From the NCBI RefSeq assembly GCF_047600445.1, contig NZ_JASGKT010000002.1:2356001-2420000 (forward strand): 64,000 nt of DNA, in the 5' to 3' direction. The notes below the pieces were generated by a model that worked only from the letters and a program-made list of their open reading frames with translations, was not told the DNA's origin and made no database searches. This document shows positions 32,988-42,641 of the stretch, in pieces (the stretch's first letter is position 1; each line of letters starts with the position of its first letter). Made by a program: the position numbers and the translations under genes. The stretch is from Piscinibacter sp047600445 (lineage in GTDB: Bacteria; Pseudomonadota; Gammaproteobacteria; Burkholderiales; Burkholderiaceae_C).

Positions 32988-34534
32988 TCGGGAGGAAGAA
33001 TGCTGGTCCATGTCTCGGTCAGCGCATCGGCGCCATGGCGGAGGAAGGCGCGCAGCTCGAGCGGCTGCGCGGGCGAAGAACGGTCCACGCGCAGCGTCAT
33101 GCGCCAGCGGCCGTTGACCGGGTTGCGGTAGGCGTGCGCCTCGACCAGGCGCGCGCCGGGGCCGACGTCGGCCACCGCCTCGACGGCGGCGGCCTCGGGC
33201 AGCGCGCGCAGCGCCGGGCCGTCGAAGTCGACGATGAACTGCACCTCGCCGGGCGGCGGCGGCGGCGCGCGGAAGCCCTGGCCGCGGCGCGACTGCACCA
33301 CCCAGCCCGAAGGCGGCCGCGCCTGCCGCTCGCCCTGCCACGACAGGCGGTAGGCGAACTCCAGCGGCCGGCCCGGCTGCGGCGCGCGCGCGCCGACCCA
33401 GTAGGCGACGATGTTGTCCTCGGTCTCGTCGGGCGTGGGCAGTTGCAGCAGCTCGACGCGCCCCGGCCCCCAGTCGCCCAGCGGCTCGACCCAGGCGCTC
33501 GGGCGGCGCTCGTACTGCGCCTCCACGTCTTCATAGCTGGCGTAGGCGCGGTCGCGCTGCATCAGGCCGAAGCCGCCCAGCGAACCGAGTGCGAACGAGG
33601 TCACCAGCGGCCGCTTCGGGTTGACCAGCGGGCGCCACAGCCATTCGCCGCGGCCGCTGAGCACCGACAGGCCGTCGGAGTCGTGCACCTCGGGGCGGAA
33701 GTCGCGCTCGCGCGGCTGGTTCTCGCCGTGCTGGAACATGCTGGTCAGCGGCGCCAGGCCGAGCGTGGCCACGCCGTCGCGCAGGAAGAGCCGCGCGCGC
33801 ACCTCCATCACGGTGCTCTCGCCGGGGCGCAGCTCGAAGCGGTAGGCGCCGGCGGCGCGCGGCGATTCGAGCAGCGCGTGGATCACCAGTGCCGTCGCAT
33901 CGCGCGCCGGTCGCTCGATCCAGAACTCGGTGAAGCGCGGGAACTCCTCGCCCTTGCCGGGCGGTGCGCCCACGGTGTCGATCGCCAGGCCGCGCGCCGA
34001 CAGCCCGTAGTGCTGGCCGCGCCCGAGCGCGCGCAGGTAGCTCGCGCCGAGGAACACCAGCAGCTCGTCCTTGTAGCCCGAGGCACTTGCGTTGAGATCG
34101 GCGTGCACACGAAAGCCCGCGAAGCCGAGGTCGCCCCAGCGCTGCGGCGACAGGCGGTTGCGGCCGTAGTCGAAGTCGGCGCGGTCGAAGGCGACGCGGC
34201 GCACGCCCTGCGGCGTGACCTCGTTGATCGCCACCGGCTGGGTCTGGAACTTGCCGAGGTGGAAGAACTGCAGCTCGAAGGGCAGGCCCTGGCCGCGCCA
34301 CAGCGCGCGCTCGGGGCGGAAGCGGATGTCGCGGTAGCCGTCGTAGTCCAGCGCCTTCAGCTCGGCCGGCAGCACGAAGGCCGGCGCGCGCCAGGGTTCG
34401 CGCGCAAGCTGTTCGGCGCGCCGCGCCACGTCGTCGAACCCGAAGGCGAAGGCCGGCGCGACGGCCAGCGCGAGGCACGTCGCGGCGAGGCGACGCGCAA
34501 GGCGTTCAGCGGCGAGGTGAGACAGATCGGGCAC
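32984..34534 (-). CDS. opgG: Glucans biosynthesis protein OpgG/MdoG
   Basis: A 516-residue periplasmic protein needed to make or branch osmoregulated periplasmic glucans. A signal peptide of about 30 residues ends at AFAFG. The mature part has the OpgG elements FDDVARRAEQLAREPW, DYDGYRDIRFRPERALW and LTSMFQHGEN, then the C-terminal Ig-like domain with FIVDFDGPALR. A GTG at 34534 is the only start that keeps the signal peptide. It is directly upstream of opgH and overlaps it. The 217-base spacer upstream separates it from the qseF terminator and should contain its promoter. Confidence 0.95.
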   Translation of the reverse strand: MPDLSHLAAERLARRLAATCLALAVAPAFAFGFDDVARRAEQLAREPWRAPAFVLPAELKALDYDGYRDIRFRPERALWRGQGLPFELQFFHLGKFQTQPVAINEVTPQGVRRVAFDRADFDYGRNRLSPQRWGDLGFAGFRVHADLNASASGYKDELLVFLGASYLRALGRGQHYGLSARGLAIDTVGAPPGKGEEFPRFTEFWIERPARDATALVIHALLESPRAAGAYRFELRPGESTVMEVRARLFLRDGVATLGLAPLTSMFQHGENQPRERDFRPEVHDSDGLSVLSGRGEWLWRPLVNPKRPLVTSFALGSLGGFGLMQRDRAYASYEDVEAQYERRPSAWVEPLGDWGPGRVELLQLPTPDETEDNIVAYWVGARAPQPGRPLEFAYRLSWQGERQARPPSGWVVQSRRGQGFRAPPPPPGEVQFIVDFDGPALRALPEAAAVEAVADVGPGARLVEAHAYRNPVNGRWRMTLRVDRSSPAQPLELRAFLRHGADALTETWTSILPPE

Positions 34535-34682
34535 GAGGCGGCGGGCGGTTCGTGCGGCACGACGGTGCCGCTTGCTCCATGCCCTGGGGCAATCCCCGTG
34601 CCGTGCCGGATTTTTCCTTGTGCATCAAGCACTTGCGCCGTGCCACCGGGCCTGGCGGCGCCAGATTGCCGCGGTGCAGCAC

Positions 34683-34705
34683 AAAAAGCGTCGCCGCACG
34701 GCGAC
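34683..34705 (-). terminator. Rho-independent terminator after qseF
   Basis: On the minus strand: stem GTCGCC/GGCGAC with a GTGC loop, then GC and five T. It lies 47 bases beyond the qseF stop and well upstream of opgG, so it separates the two-component module from the glucan operon. Confidence 0.8.
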
Positions 34706-34751
34706 AGGCGGCCCGCGCCCCGCCGCGCCAATGCCCGGCAAAGCCTGGGTT

Positions 34752-36122
<1,371 letters not shown>

Positions 36123-36136
36123 GGCGGGTATCGCGT

Positions 36137-36742
36137 TCAGGGCCGCGGCGCCGACGCGCCCGGCGCGGCCGGCGCCGGGGCGCGGTTGTTCAGGCTGCGT
36201 TCGATGGCCTTGAGCGCCTCCAGCTTCTCGTTGAGCTGCTGCACGTTGCGCTGGCTCTCGCGAAGCTGCGCGCCCTGGCGTTCGAGCAGTTCCTCGAGCC
36301 GGCGCTGCTCGGCGATGCGCGCGTGCAGCAGCCGCGCCAGCGCCTGCCAGGGCTGCTGCTCGGGCGTCGGGTTGCGCGCGATCGGCTCCACCAGCCCGAG
36401 CGCGCGCTGCGTGTCGGCGCCGTTGCGCGTCTGCGCCAGCGCCAGCGCCAGTTCCAGCGCCACCGCCGGCGCGTTGCCCGAGGCGGCCAGGGCGGCGTTC
36501 TGGCGCGCCAGCTCGGTGGCCAGCTCGGCGTTGGCCAGCGGCCGCAACTGCTCGTGGTAGGCCAGCAGGCGGCGCGCCGCGTCGTCGGCGGGCGTCAGCG
36601 GGCCGCCCGCCGTGGCGCAGGGCGCGGGCCGCGGGCAGGCCGGCGCGGCCTGCACCGCCGGCGGCGGCGGCGCGTGCATGCAGCCCGCCAGCAGCAGCGC
36701 GCCCATCGAAGCCAAGTGCGGAGCCAGACGTCTATCGGTCAT
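36137..36742 (-). CDS. qseG: QseG-like lipoprotein
   Basis: A 201-residue putative lipoprotein. The lipobox LLLAGC puts the modified Cys at 21, followed by a Pro/Ala linker. The rest is helical with a coiled coil (about 140-190, LEELLERQGAQLRESQRNVQQLNEKLEALKA seen in parts) and a Pro/Ala-rich tail. Its position between a QseE-type kinase (11-base overlap) and a QseF-type regulator (14-base gap) is the main reason for the QseG name; in E. coli QseG binds and stimulates the kinase from the periplasm/outer membrane. Sequence similarity by itself is weak. Confidence 0.78.
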   Translation of the reverse strand: MTDRRLAPHLASMGALLLAGCMHAPPPPAVQAAPACPRPAPCATAGGPLTPADDAARRLLAYHEQLRPLANAELATELARQNAALAASGNAPAVALELALALAQTRNGADTQRALGLVEPIARNPTPEQQPWQALARLLHARIAEQRRLEELLERQGAQLRESQRNVQQLNEKLEALKAIERSLNNRAPAPAAPGASAPRP

Positions 36743-38153
36743 GGGGAAGTTCGATGTGGAAATGCGCCCCCGGCCCTTCGGCCAGCAGCTCGATGCGCCC
36801 GCCGTGCGCGGTGACGACCTCGTGCACGATCGACAGCCCGAGGCCGCTGCCGCGCGGCGCGTCGGCCGGTTGCAGCTCGCCGCGGTAGAACGGCTCGAAG
36901 ACGCGCGCCCGGTCGGCCGCCGCGACGCCGGGGCCCTCGTCGACGATGTCGATGACGGCGCGGCCGCCGTGGCGCGCGATGCGCCAGCGGATCGTAGCGC
37001 GCGGCGGGCTGAAACGGATCGCGTTGGACAAGAGGTTACCGAGCGCGATGCCGAGCTTGTCGGCGTCGACCTCGGCCACCAGCGCCTCGCCCTCGATGTG
37101 CACCTCGATCTGGCGCGCGCGCCATTGCAGGCGCTGGCGCTGCACGCACTCGGCCACCAGCGCCTTCAGGTCGGCGCGGCGCCGCACCAGCGTGCGCGCC
37201 TCGAAGGCGGCGGCGTTGAAGCGCAGCAGCCCCTCGATCTGCGCCTGCAGCACCGCGGTGTTGTCGCGCAGGATGCGCGCCACCTCGCGCTGCCCCTCGC
37301 TGAGCGCGCCGGCCACGCCCTCCTCCAGCAGCGCCACGCCCTCGCGCAGCGCGGCCAGCGGCGTCTTCAGCTCGTGCGAGACGTGGCGCAGGAAGCGCGA
37401 CTTGTCGGCATCCAGCTCGAGCAGGCGCAGCCGCAGCCATTCGAGGCGGCGGCCGAGCGCGCGCACGTCCACCGGGCCGGCGATGCCGATCGGCTCGTCG
37501 AGGCGGTTCTCGCCGAGCCGCTCCACCGCCGCCTCGAGCCGGCGCAGCGGACGCGCCAGCCAGATCCCGAAACCGAATGCGAGCAGCACCGCCACCACGA
37601 TCGCGGCGAACATCTGCCGCCCGAGCCGCGCGCGGCCGGCGTCCAGCTCGGCCAGCAGCGTGCGGTTGCGCGCCTCGGCGGCGCGGCGCGCCTGCTCGGC
37701 CACGCGCAGGCCCAGTTCGTCGAGGCCGCGAAAGGCCTGCGCCAGCGCGGCCTCGCGCGCCGGCAGCGTGGCCGCCTCGCCGCGCAACTGCGCGCGCACC
37801 TCGGCCAGCAGCTCGCTCCAGCGCGCGCGCTCGGCCTCGATCGGGCCTATGCCTTCGAGCTGCCGCAACGCCGCCTCGGCCTCGCGGGCGGCCTCGTCGA
37901 AGCGTTGGCGCAGGCCGGGGTCGTCGAGCACGAGGTACTGGCGCGCCGCGCGCTCCATCGCCACGCTGCGCTCGCCGAGCTGCTGCACCGCCGCCGTCTC
38001 GGCCGCCGCGGCGCGCGCGCCGGCGGCGCTGCTCAGCAGCAGCTCCTCGAGCGTGAACAGCCCGCGCAGCGCCGCGGCGCCGAGCAGCGCGGCGATCAGC
38101 AGGAAGGCCACCAGCAGCAGGTGGCGGAAGGAGAAGCGGTCGATCAGGGGCAT
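36732..38153 (-). CDS. qseE: Sensor histidine kinase QseE/GlrK
   Basis: A 473-residue membrane kinase. Two membrane helices (about residues 10-30 and 182-200) bracket a periplasmic four-helix sensor region. A HAMP segment follows, then the dimerisation domain with phosphoacceptor His260 in HVSHELKTP. The ATPase domain carries NLLSNAIRFSP (N-box), DEGPGV (G1) and GSGLGLSIV (G2). It should phosphorylate the QseF product encoded two genes downstream. The start ATG at 38153 is 33 bases after the delta-60 gene on the same strand; there is no visible terminator between them. Confidence 0.94.
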   Translation of the reverse strand: MPLIDRFSFRHLLLVAFLLIAALLGAAALRGLFTLEELLLSSAAGARAAAAETAAVQQLGERSVAMERAARQYLVLDDPGLRQRFDEAAREAEAALRQLEGIGPIEAERARWSELLAEVRAQLRGEAATLPAREAALAQAFRGLDELGLRVAEQARRAAEARNRTLLAELDAGRARLGRQMFAAIVVAVLLAFGFGIWLARPLRRLEAAVERLGENRLDEPIGIAGPVDVRALGRRLEWLRLRLLELDADKSRFLRHVSHELKTPLAALREGVALLEEGVAGALSEGQREVARILRDNTAVLQAQIEGLLRFNAAAFEARTLVRRRADLKALVAECVQRQRLQWRARQIEVHIEGEALVAEVDADKLGIALGNLLSNAIRFSPPRATIRWRIARHGGRAVIDIVDEGPGVAAADRARVFEPFYRGELQPADAPRGSGLGLSIVHEVVTAHGGRIELLAEGPGAHFHIELPHDR

Positions 38154-38186
38154 CGCGGGCCGATTCTGCCCGCCGTGCCCACTTCG

Positions 38187-41147
38187 CTAAGGATGAAAGC
38201 GCGCCAGCCCGTAGCCGTCGACATTGCCGCGCGCCACGCCGCCGAGCACGATCCTGCCGTCGCCTTGCAGCGCCACGCCCTCGGCGCGGTCGGCGGCACC
38301 GAAGAAGTCGAGCGTTGCCAGCCCGCCGCTGCCGAAGCCGGTGTCCAGCGTGCCGTCGGCGTGGTAGCGCGCCAGCGCGAAGTTCGGGTTGATGGATCCG
38401 CTCACGCCGGCGGCGACGATGCGCCCGTCGCGCTGGATTACGAGCGCATGCACTGCGTCGCCGCCGTTGGCGTTGAGCGCCGTGTTCACCACGCCGCCGC
38501 TGCCGAAGCCGGCGTCGATGCTGCCGTCGGCGTTCAGGCGCATCAGCGCGAACTGCGTGGCCGGCGCCGCGCCGCTGCTGCCGGCCAGCACGATCCTGCC
38601 GTCGGATTGCAGCGCCAGGCCGTCGGCGAGGCGGCGGCCAGGCAGGCGCACGATGCCGCCGCTGCCGAAGCCCGCGTCGGGCACGCCGGCGGCGCTGTAG
38701 CGCACCAGGTAGGTGATGGGCGTCGCGGCCGCCGGGTCGGCACGGTCGTCGCCGCTGACGAGGATCGCGCCGTCGCCTTGCAGCGCCAGCTCGCGCGCGA
38801 TGTCGCCGAGCGCGACGACGTTCGTCGTCACCTGCCCGCCGATGCCGAAGCCCGTGTCGAGGCGGCCGTCGGCATGAAAGCGCACCACCTTCAGCAGATC
38901 GACGGCATTCGCGTCGGTGCCGGCGGCGACGATGCGGCCGTCGGGCTGCAGCGCCAGCGCGAAGGCCTTGCCGGGCACGCTGCCGACCACCTTGCCGCCG
39001 GTGCCGAAGCTCGCGTCGAGCGTGCCGTCGGCGTGGTAGCGCGCCAGCGCGAAGCTCGGCGGCAGCTCGTTGCCGGCCTGGAAGCCGCTGCTCGCGGCGT
39101 AGCCCGCGACGACGATCTTGCCGTCGGGCTGGATCGCGACCGCCTGTGCCGCGCTGTCGACGATGTCGCCTTCGATCATCGCGGTGCTGACGCGGCCGGC
39201 GCTGCCGAAGCCCGCGTCGGGCTGGCCGTCGGCGTCGAAGCGCGCGAGCCGGAAGCCGGTCGTCGGGCGGCCGCCGGCCATCACGATGCGGCCGTCGGGC
39301 TGCAAGGCCATCGCGCTGCCGGCGCCGCCGAAGCCTTCGCTGCTCGCCTTGCCGTCGCTGCCGAAGGAGAGGTCCAGCCCGGTGGGCGGCGGCGGGGGCG
39401 GCGGGCCGTCGTCGTCGCCGATGGTCAGCACGGCGTTGCGCTGCGCGCCGAGCGCGGCGCAGCCGCCGGGCTGCGACAGCGCGAGCTGCACGGTCTTGTC
39501 CGGGCCGTCGAGTTGATCGGGCAGCACCGCCACGCCGACGCTCTTGCGGCCGAGTTCGCCGTCGGCGAAGAACACCGTCGCGCTCAGCGGCAGGTAGTCG
39601 ACGCCGGCGCGCGCCGTGCCGTCGGCGGTGGCGAACGTGGCGCTCACCGCGCCTCGGCTGCCGCCGCTGCGCACGACGACGATCGCCGGTTCGGCGCCGG
39701 CCGCTTCGCTGGTGCTGAAAGCCGCAGCCTCGAACGAGAGCACGCCCGCCTCGGCATCGGGCCCCGGTCCGGGCACGCAGGCGGCCGGTTCGGCCAGAGG
39801 CTGCTCGGGCGGCGCGGGCAGCGCCGACACCGCCACCGGCTCCAGGCCGGCGTAGCTGATCGCGGTGCCGCCGGCTTCCTGCGGGTCGCGCAGCAGGGCG
39901 CGCCCGTACGAGCCCTGGCAATCGCCCAACCCGCCGCCGCCCTTGCGGTTCAGCGCGGTGGCGATGGCGTCGACGCGCAGCGTGAAGGTCTCGCCGACGG
40001 CCACCGACGACAGGTCGATGTGGCGCGTCAGCGGCTGTTTCAGCGCCAGCTGCGCATGCGTGCCCAGGCAGCCGCCGAGCAGGCTGGTGACGGGCTCGAA
40101 GACGAAGTCGCGCTCCAGGTTCCACAGCGGCGTGCGCGAGAAGCTCTCGTCCATCGCCGACGGGATCCAGTGCTGGTTGTCGCCGGCGATCGAAGCGTGA
40201 CCCGCGCTGTAGAAGAAGTAGTCCGGCGCCGCCTCCTTGTAGGCGCCCACCGATAGCAGCACGCTGCCCTTGACGAACAGGCTGTTCGAGCTGACGTGGG
40301 GGTTGAGGTCGCCCAGCTCGACGATGGCCCGCGTGACGGTGAAGCTCAGCGTCGCGTCGGCCGCGCGCTTGACGAAGCCCTGCGTCTGCTTGAGCCGGCT
40401 CACGCCGCCGATCGGGTCGGGTCCGCCCAGGCGCGCGAACGGCGCTTCGGCCCACACCTGGTAGGTGACGCCGCTGGCGCTGGAGGCGATGTTGGCGTCG
40501 GCGACGCCGTCGGCGGGCAGGGTCTGCGTCAGGCCGATGACGTCGTCGTCGAAAGGGTTGGAGCCGAAGCTGTGGAACACATCGAGGTCGCCCGCGGCGA
40601 GCGTGCCGCCGTCGACGATCACCTCGCCGAGCCCGCTGCCCGGCAGCACGCGGAACGACCATTCGCGCAGCGGCTCGCCGCGCTGCAAGGGCGGGATCAC
40701 CACCTGCGCGAACGAGAAGCCGGTGATCGGCGCGCTGACGCCGGCGGTGCCGAACACGGCGCCTTCGACCGGCCGCCACTCGTTGTCGGCATCGGTCTTG
40801 TACAGCGCGGGCACGGCTCCGGCCGGCACTGCGGCGGCGTCGAAGGGCAGCGTCAGCGTGGCCGGCACGCTGAACGTGGTGCCGTGCGGCGTGAGGGCGA
40901 ACATCGGTCCGAAGGCCGCCACGCCGGCAGGCAGCGCGGGCGCGCCGGCGGCGCTTTGGGTGATGGCGATCAGCGTCGCGGCGGTGAGCGCGCCGGGCGG
41001 AATCACCACCTGCGCGCCGCCCGGCCCGGCAACCGTGCCGCCGGCCGCGTCGATGGTGCTTGCCGGTGCATCGTCGCTGCCGCCGCCGCAGGCGGCGAGC
41101 GCAAGGATCAGCAGCGCTGCAAACAGTCGGTGGAGGGTGCCGTTCAT
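38187..41147 (-). CDS. Lipoprotein with Calx-beta domain and delta-60 repeats
   Basis: A 986-residue protein. Residues 1-20 form a lipoprotein signal (LALAAC, Cys20) followed by a Gly/Ser stretch. Next comes a ZU5-like beta domain (about 30-130), then a large beta-rich region of unknown type. A Calx-beta domain near residues 525-650 includes AAFSTSEAAGAEPAIVVVR. At least seven delta-60 repeats fill the C-terminal part, each with the core LQPDGRIVxAG and an LARFxADGxxDxxFG step. Delta-60 repeats probably form a beta-propeller. The ATG overlaps the stop of the FAD oxidoreductase gene (ATGA). It is likely displayed at the outer membrane; its role is unknown. Confidence 0.85.
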   Translation of the reverse strand: MNGTLHRLFAALLILALAACGGGSDDAPASTIDAAGGTVAGPGGAQVVIPPGALTAATLIAITQSAAGAPALPAGVAAFGPMFALTPHGTTFSVPATLTLPFDAAAVPAGAVPALYKTDADNEWRPVEGAVFGTAGVSAPITGFSFAQVVIPPLQRGEPLREWSFRVLPGSGLGEVIVDGGTLAAGDLDVFHSFGSNPFDDDVIGLTQTLPADGVADANIASSASGVTYQVWAEAPFARLGGPDPIGGVSRLKQTQGFVKRAADATLSFTVTRAIVELGDLNPHVSSNSLFVKGSVLLSVGAYKEAAPDYFFYSAGHASIAGDNQHWIPSAMDESFSRTPLWNLERDFVFEPVTSLLGGCLGTHAQLALKQPLTRHIDLSSVAVGETFTLRVDAIATALNRKGGGGLGDCQGSYGRALLRDPQEAGGTAISYAGLEPVAVSALPAPPEQPLAEPAACVPGPGPDAEAGVLSFEAAAFSTSEAAGAEPAIVVVRSGGSRGAVSATFATADGTARAGVDYLPLSATVFFADGELGRKSVGVAVLPDQLDGPDKTVQLALSQPGGCAALGAQRNAVLTIGDDDGPPPPPPPTGLDLSFGSDGKASSEGFGGAGSAMALQPDGRIVMAGGRPTTGFRLARFDADGQPDAGFGSAGRVSTAMIEGDIVDSAAQAVAIQPDGKIVVAGYAASSGFQAGNELPPSFALARYHADGTLDASFGTGGKVVGSVPGKAFALALQPDGRIVAAGTDANAVDLLKVVRFHADGRLDTGFGIGGQVTTNVVALGDIARELALQGDGAILVSGDDRADPAAATPITYLVRYSAAGVPDAGFGSGGIVRLPGRRLADGLALQSDGRIVLAGSSGAAPATQFALMRLNADGSIDAGFGSGGVVNTALNANGGDAVHALVIQRDGRIVAAGVSGSINPNFALARYHADGTLDTGFGSGGLATLDFFGAADRAEGVALQGDGRIVLGGVARGNVDGYGLARFHP

Positions 41148-42502
41148 GTTGCGCTCCCGGCAGGCAGGGTCCGCCACACGCGCCGCACGATCGCCGGCGC
41201 GAACAGGCTGTGCGGCGGCGCGAGCAGGTGCATCACCTTGACGAAGGCGAGCGCGACATCGGCGTCGTGCACCGCGGCGCGCTGCACGCGCGCGACGTGG
41301 CGGCCGATCAGCCGCGCCGGCCAGGGCCGCGCGCCGCCCACGCCGGGCAGCGCGAGGTCGGCGCCGACGGCGAGCTGCCACGGCGCATCGACGATGCGCG
41401 CCGCGGCCGCGAAGAAGCGCCTGGGCAGGCGGGCATCGCCTGCATCGCCGCGCGCCAGTGCGTCGCGCAGCGCCAGCGCCTCGCAGGCCGCCACCGTCAT
41501 GCCCTGGCCATAGACCGGGTTGAAGCTGGCCAGCGCGTCGCCCAGCGCCACGAAGCCGGCAGGCAATCGCCGCAGCCGCTCGTAGCGCCAGCGCTGGCTG
41601 TGCGCGAAGGCGTAGCGCGCCGGCGCGGCGATGGCCTCGCCGCGCAGCGCCAGCGCTTCGATCTCGGCGTGCCCGATCGCCTGCGCACGCTGCGCCATCG
41701 CTTCCAGCGTCGGCTCGACGTGGTCGCCCGCGTAGCCGCCGACGCCGGCGATCCAGCGCTCGCGGCCCTCGTCGTCGGGCTCCATCGCGATCAGGATCGA
41801 GGGCCGCGGCAGCGCCGGCGTCGCGCAGCCGATCACCACCGCCAACGGCGGCGCGGCGCTGTCGCGGCGGAACACCGCGCTGGTATAGGCCAGGCCGATG
41901 GTCACGCGTTCCTCGGGCGGCGCGTCATAGCCCCCGTCGCGCAGCCAGAGCGGGCCGTGCGAGCCGCGCCCCGAACAGTCGACCACCAGTGTGCCGGCCA
42001 GCGACTGCGCTGTCCCGCCGTCGCGCGGCCGCCAGCGCACGCCGGCGACGCGGCCGCGGTCGTGCAGCAGCGCCTCCACCTCGGCGTCCTCGACGATGCA
42101 AACGCCGGCCAGCGCGCGCACGCGCCGGCGCAGCTCGGCTTCGAGCGCAAGCCGGCTGACCGCCAGCCCGTCGACGCCGGCGCTGCGGCGCGCGAAGCGC
42201 TCGCCGTTGGCATCGACCGCCGCCGCGGTGCCGATGTCGCCGGCCAGCGCGCCTCGCGCCACCAGCGCGTCGGCGAGGCCGGGGAACAGCGCCTCCAGCA
42301 CCTGGCGCCCGCGCGCCAGCAGGCCGTGCGGCTGCAGCGCGTGCGGCGTGCCCTTGCGCGGCGCGGCGCGCTCTGGCAGTTCGTCGCGTTCGAGCAGCAC
42401 CACGTCGGCAAAACGTTCGGCCAGCACGCGCGCGGCCAGCAATCCGGCGAGGCTGGCGCCGATGACGATGGCGCGCCCGCGCGGCGAGGGTATGGTGTTC
42501 AT
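41144..42502 (-). CDS. FAD-dependent oxidoreductase/monooxygenase
   Basis: A 452-residue flavoprotein of the PHBH/epoxidase-like superfamily. The dinucleotide fold is AIVIGASLAGLLAARVLAE (residues 11-29) ending in LLERDE. A RKGTPHALQPHGLLARG segment after it and the second FAD motif GDALASFNPVYGQGMTVA (about 333-350) are as in squalene/geranylgeranyl-type monooxygenases. No signal peptide is seen, so it is cytoplasmic. The ATG at 42502 has AAGGAGA upstream. It is first in a two-gene operon with the delta-60 lipoprotein and divergent from the SARP-like regulator, whose likely binding repeats lie in the spacer. Substrate unknown. Confidence 0.85.
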   Translation of the reverse strand: MNTIPSPRGRAIVIGASLAGLLAARVLAERFADVVLLERDELPERAAPRKGTPHALQPHGLLARGRQVLEALFPGLADALVARGALAGDIGTAAAVDANGERFARRSAGVDGLAVSRLALEAELRRRVRALAGVCIVEDAEVEALLHDRGRVAGVRWRPRDGGTAQSLAGTLVVDCSGRGSHGPLWLRDGGYDAPPEERVTIGLAYTSAVFRRDSAAPPLAVVIGCATPALPRPSILIAMEPDDEGRERWIAGVGGYAGDHVEPTLEAMAQRAQAIGHAEIEALALRGEAIAAPARYAFAHSQRWRYERLRRLPAGFVALGDALASFNPVYGQGMTVAACEALALRDALARGDAGDARLPRRFFAAAARIVDAPWQLAVGADLALPGVGGARPWPARLIGRHVARVQRAAVHDADVALAFVKVMHLLAPPHSLFAPAIVRRVWRTLPAGSAT

Positions 42503-42584
42503 CGCGGTGGTCTCCTTCGGTTGAAGCGGGGTGGCGGGCGCCGCAGAATCTCGGGCGACGACCTGCCGGCAGCCTGGCCGGCGG

Positions 42585-42628
42585 GCGTGTTTGCAGCGTG
42601 TATCCCGCGTGTTTCGCGCGTGATCGCA
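42585..42628. promoter_or_regulatory. Four 11-bp-spaced direct repeats, SARP-type operator candidate
   Basis: Heptamers GCGTGTT, GCGTGTA, GCGTGTT and GCGTGAT start at 42585, 42596, 42607 and 42618, each followed by a four-base spacer, so the period is exactly 11 bases. On the other strand the unit is AACACGC. Direct heptamers with one-turn spacing are the hallmark of operators bound by OmpR-like winged helices of SARP regulators. The block is 83-126 bases upstream of the FAD oxidoreductase start and ends 13 bases before the regulator's own start codon. Confidence 0.75.
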
Positions 42629-42641
42629 TCGGGAGTGCCGG

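Noticed and set aside
33012..33341. N-terminal extension of opgH
   Set aside because: The 110 extra residues are Arg/Ala low complexity and overlap the end of opgG; starts at 32987 or 33011 fit better.
38200..39400. Apparent periodic DNA repeats
   Set aside because: They follow the protein period of delta-60 repeats inside a coding frame, with variable spacing; not a CRISPR array or satellite.
36612..40256. Plus-strand open frame of 1214 codons antisense to qseE and the delta-60 gene
   Set aside because: Composition is that of a GC-rich shadow frame; the minus-strand genes show clear domains.
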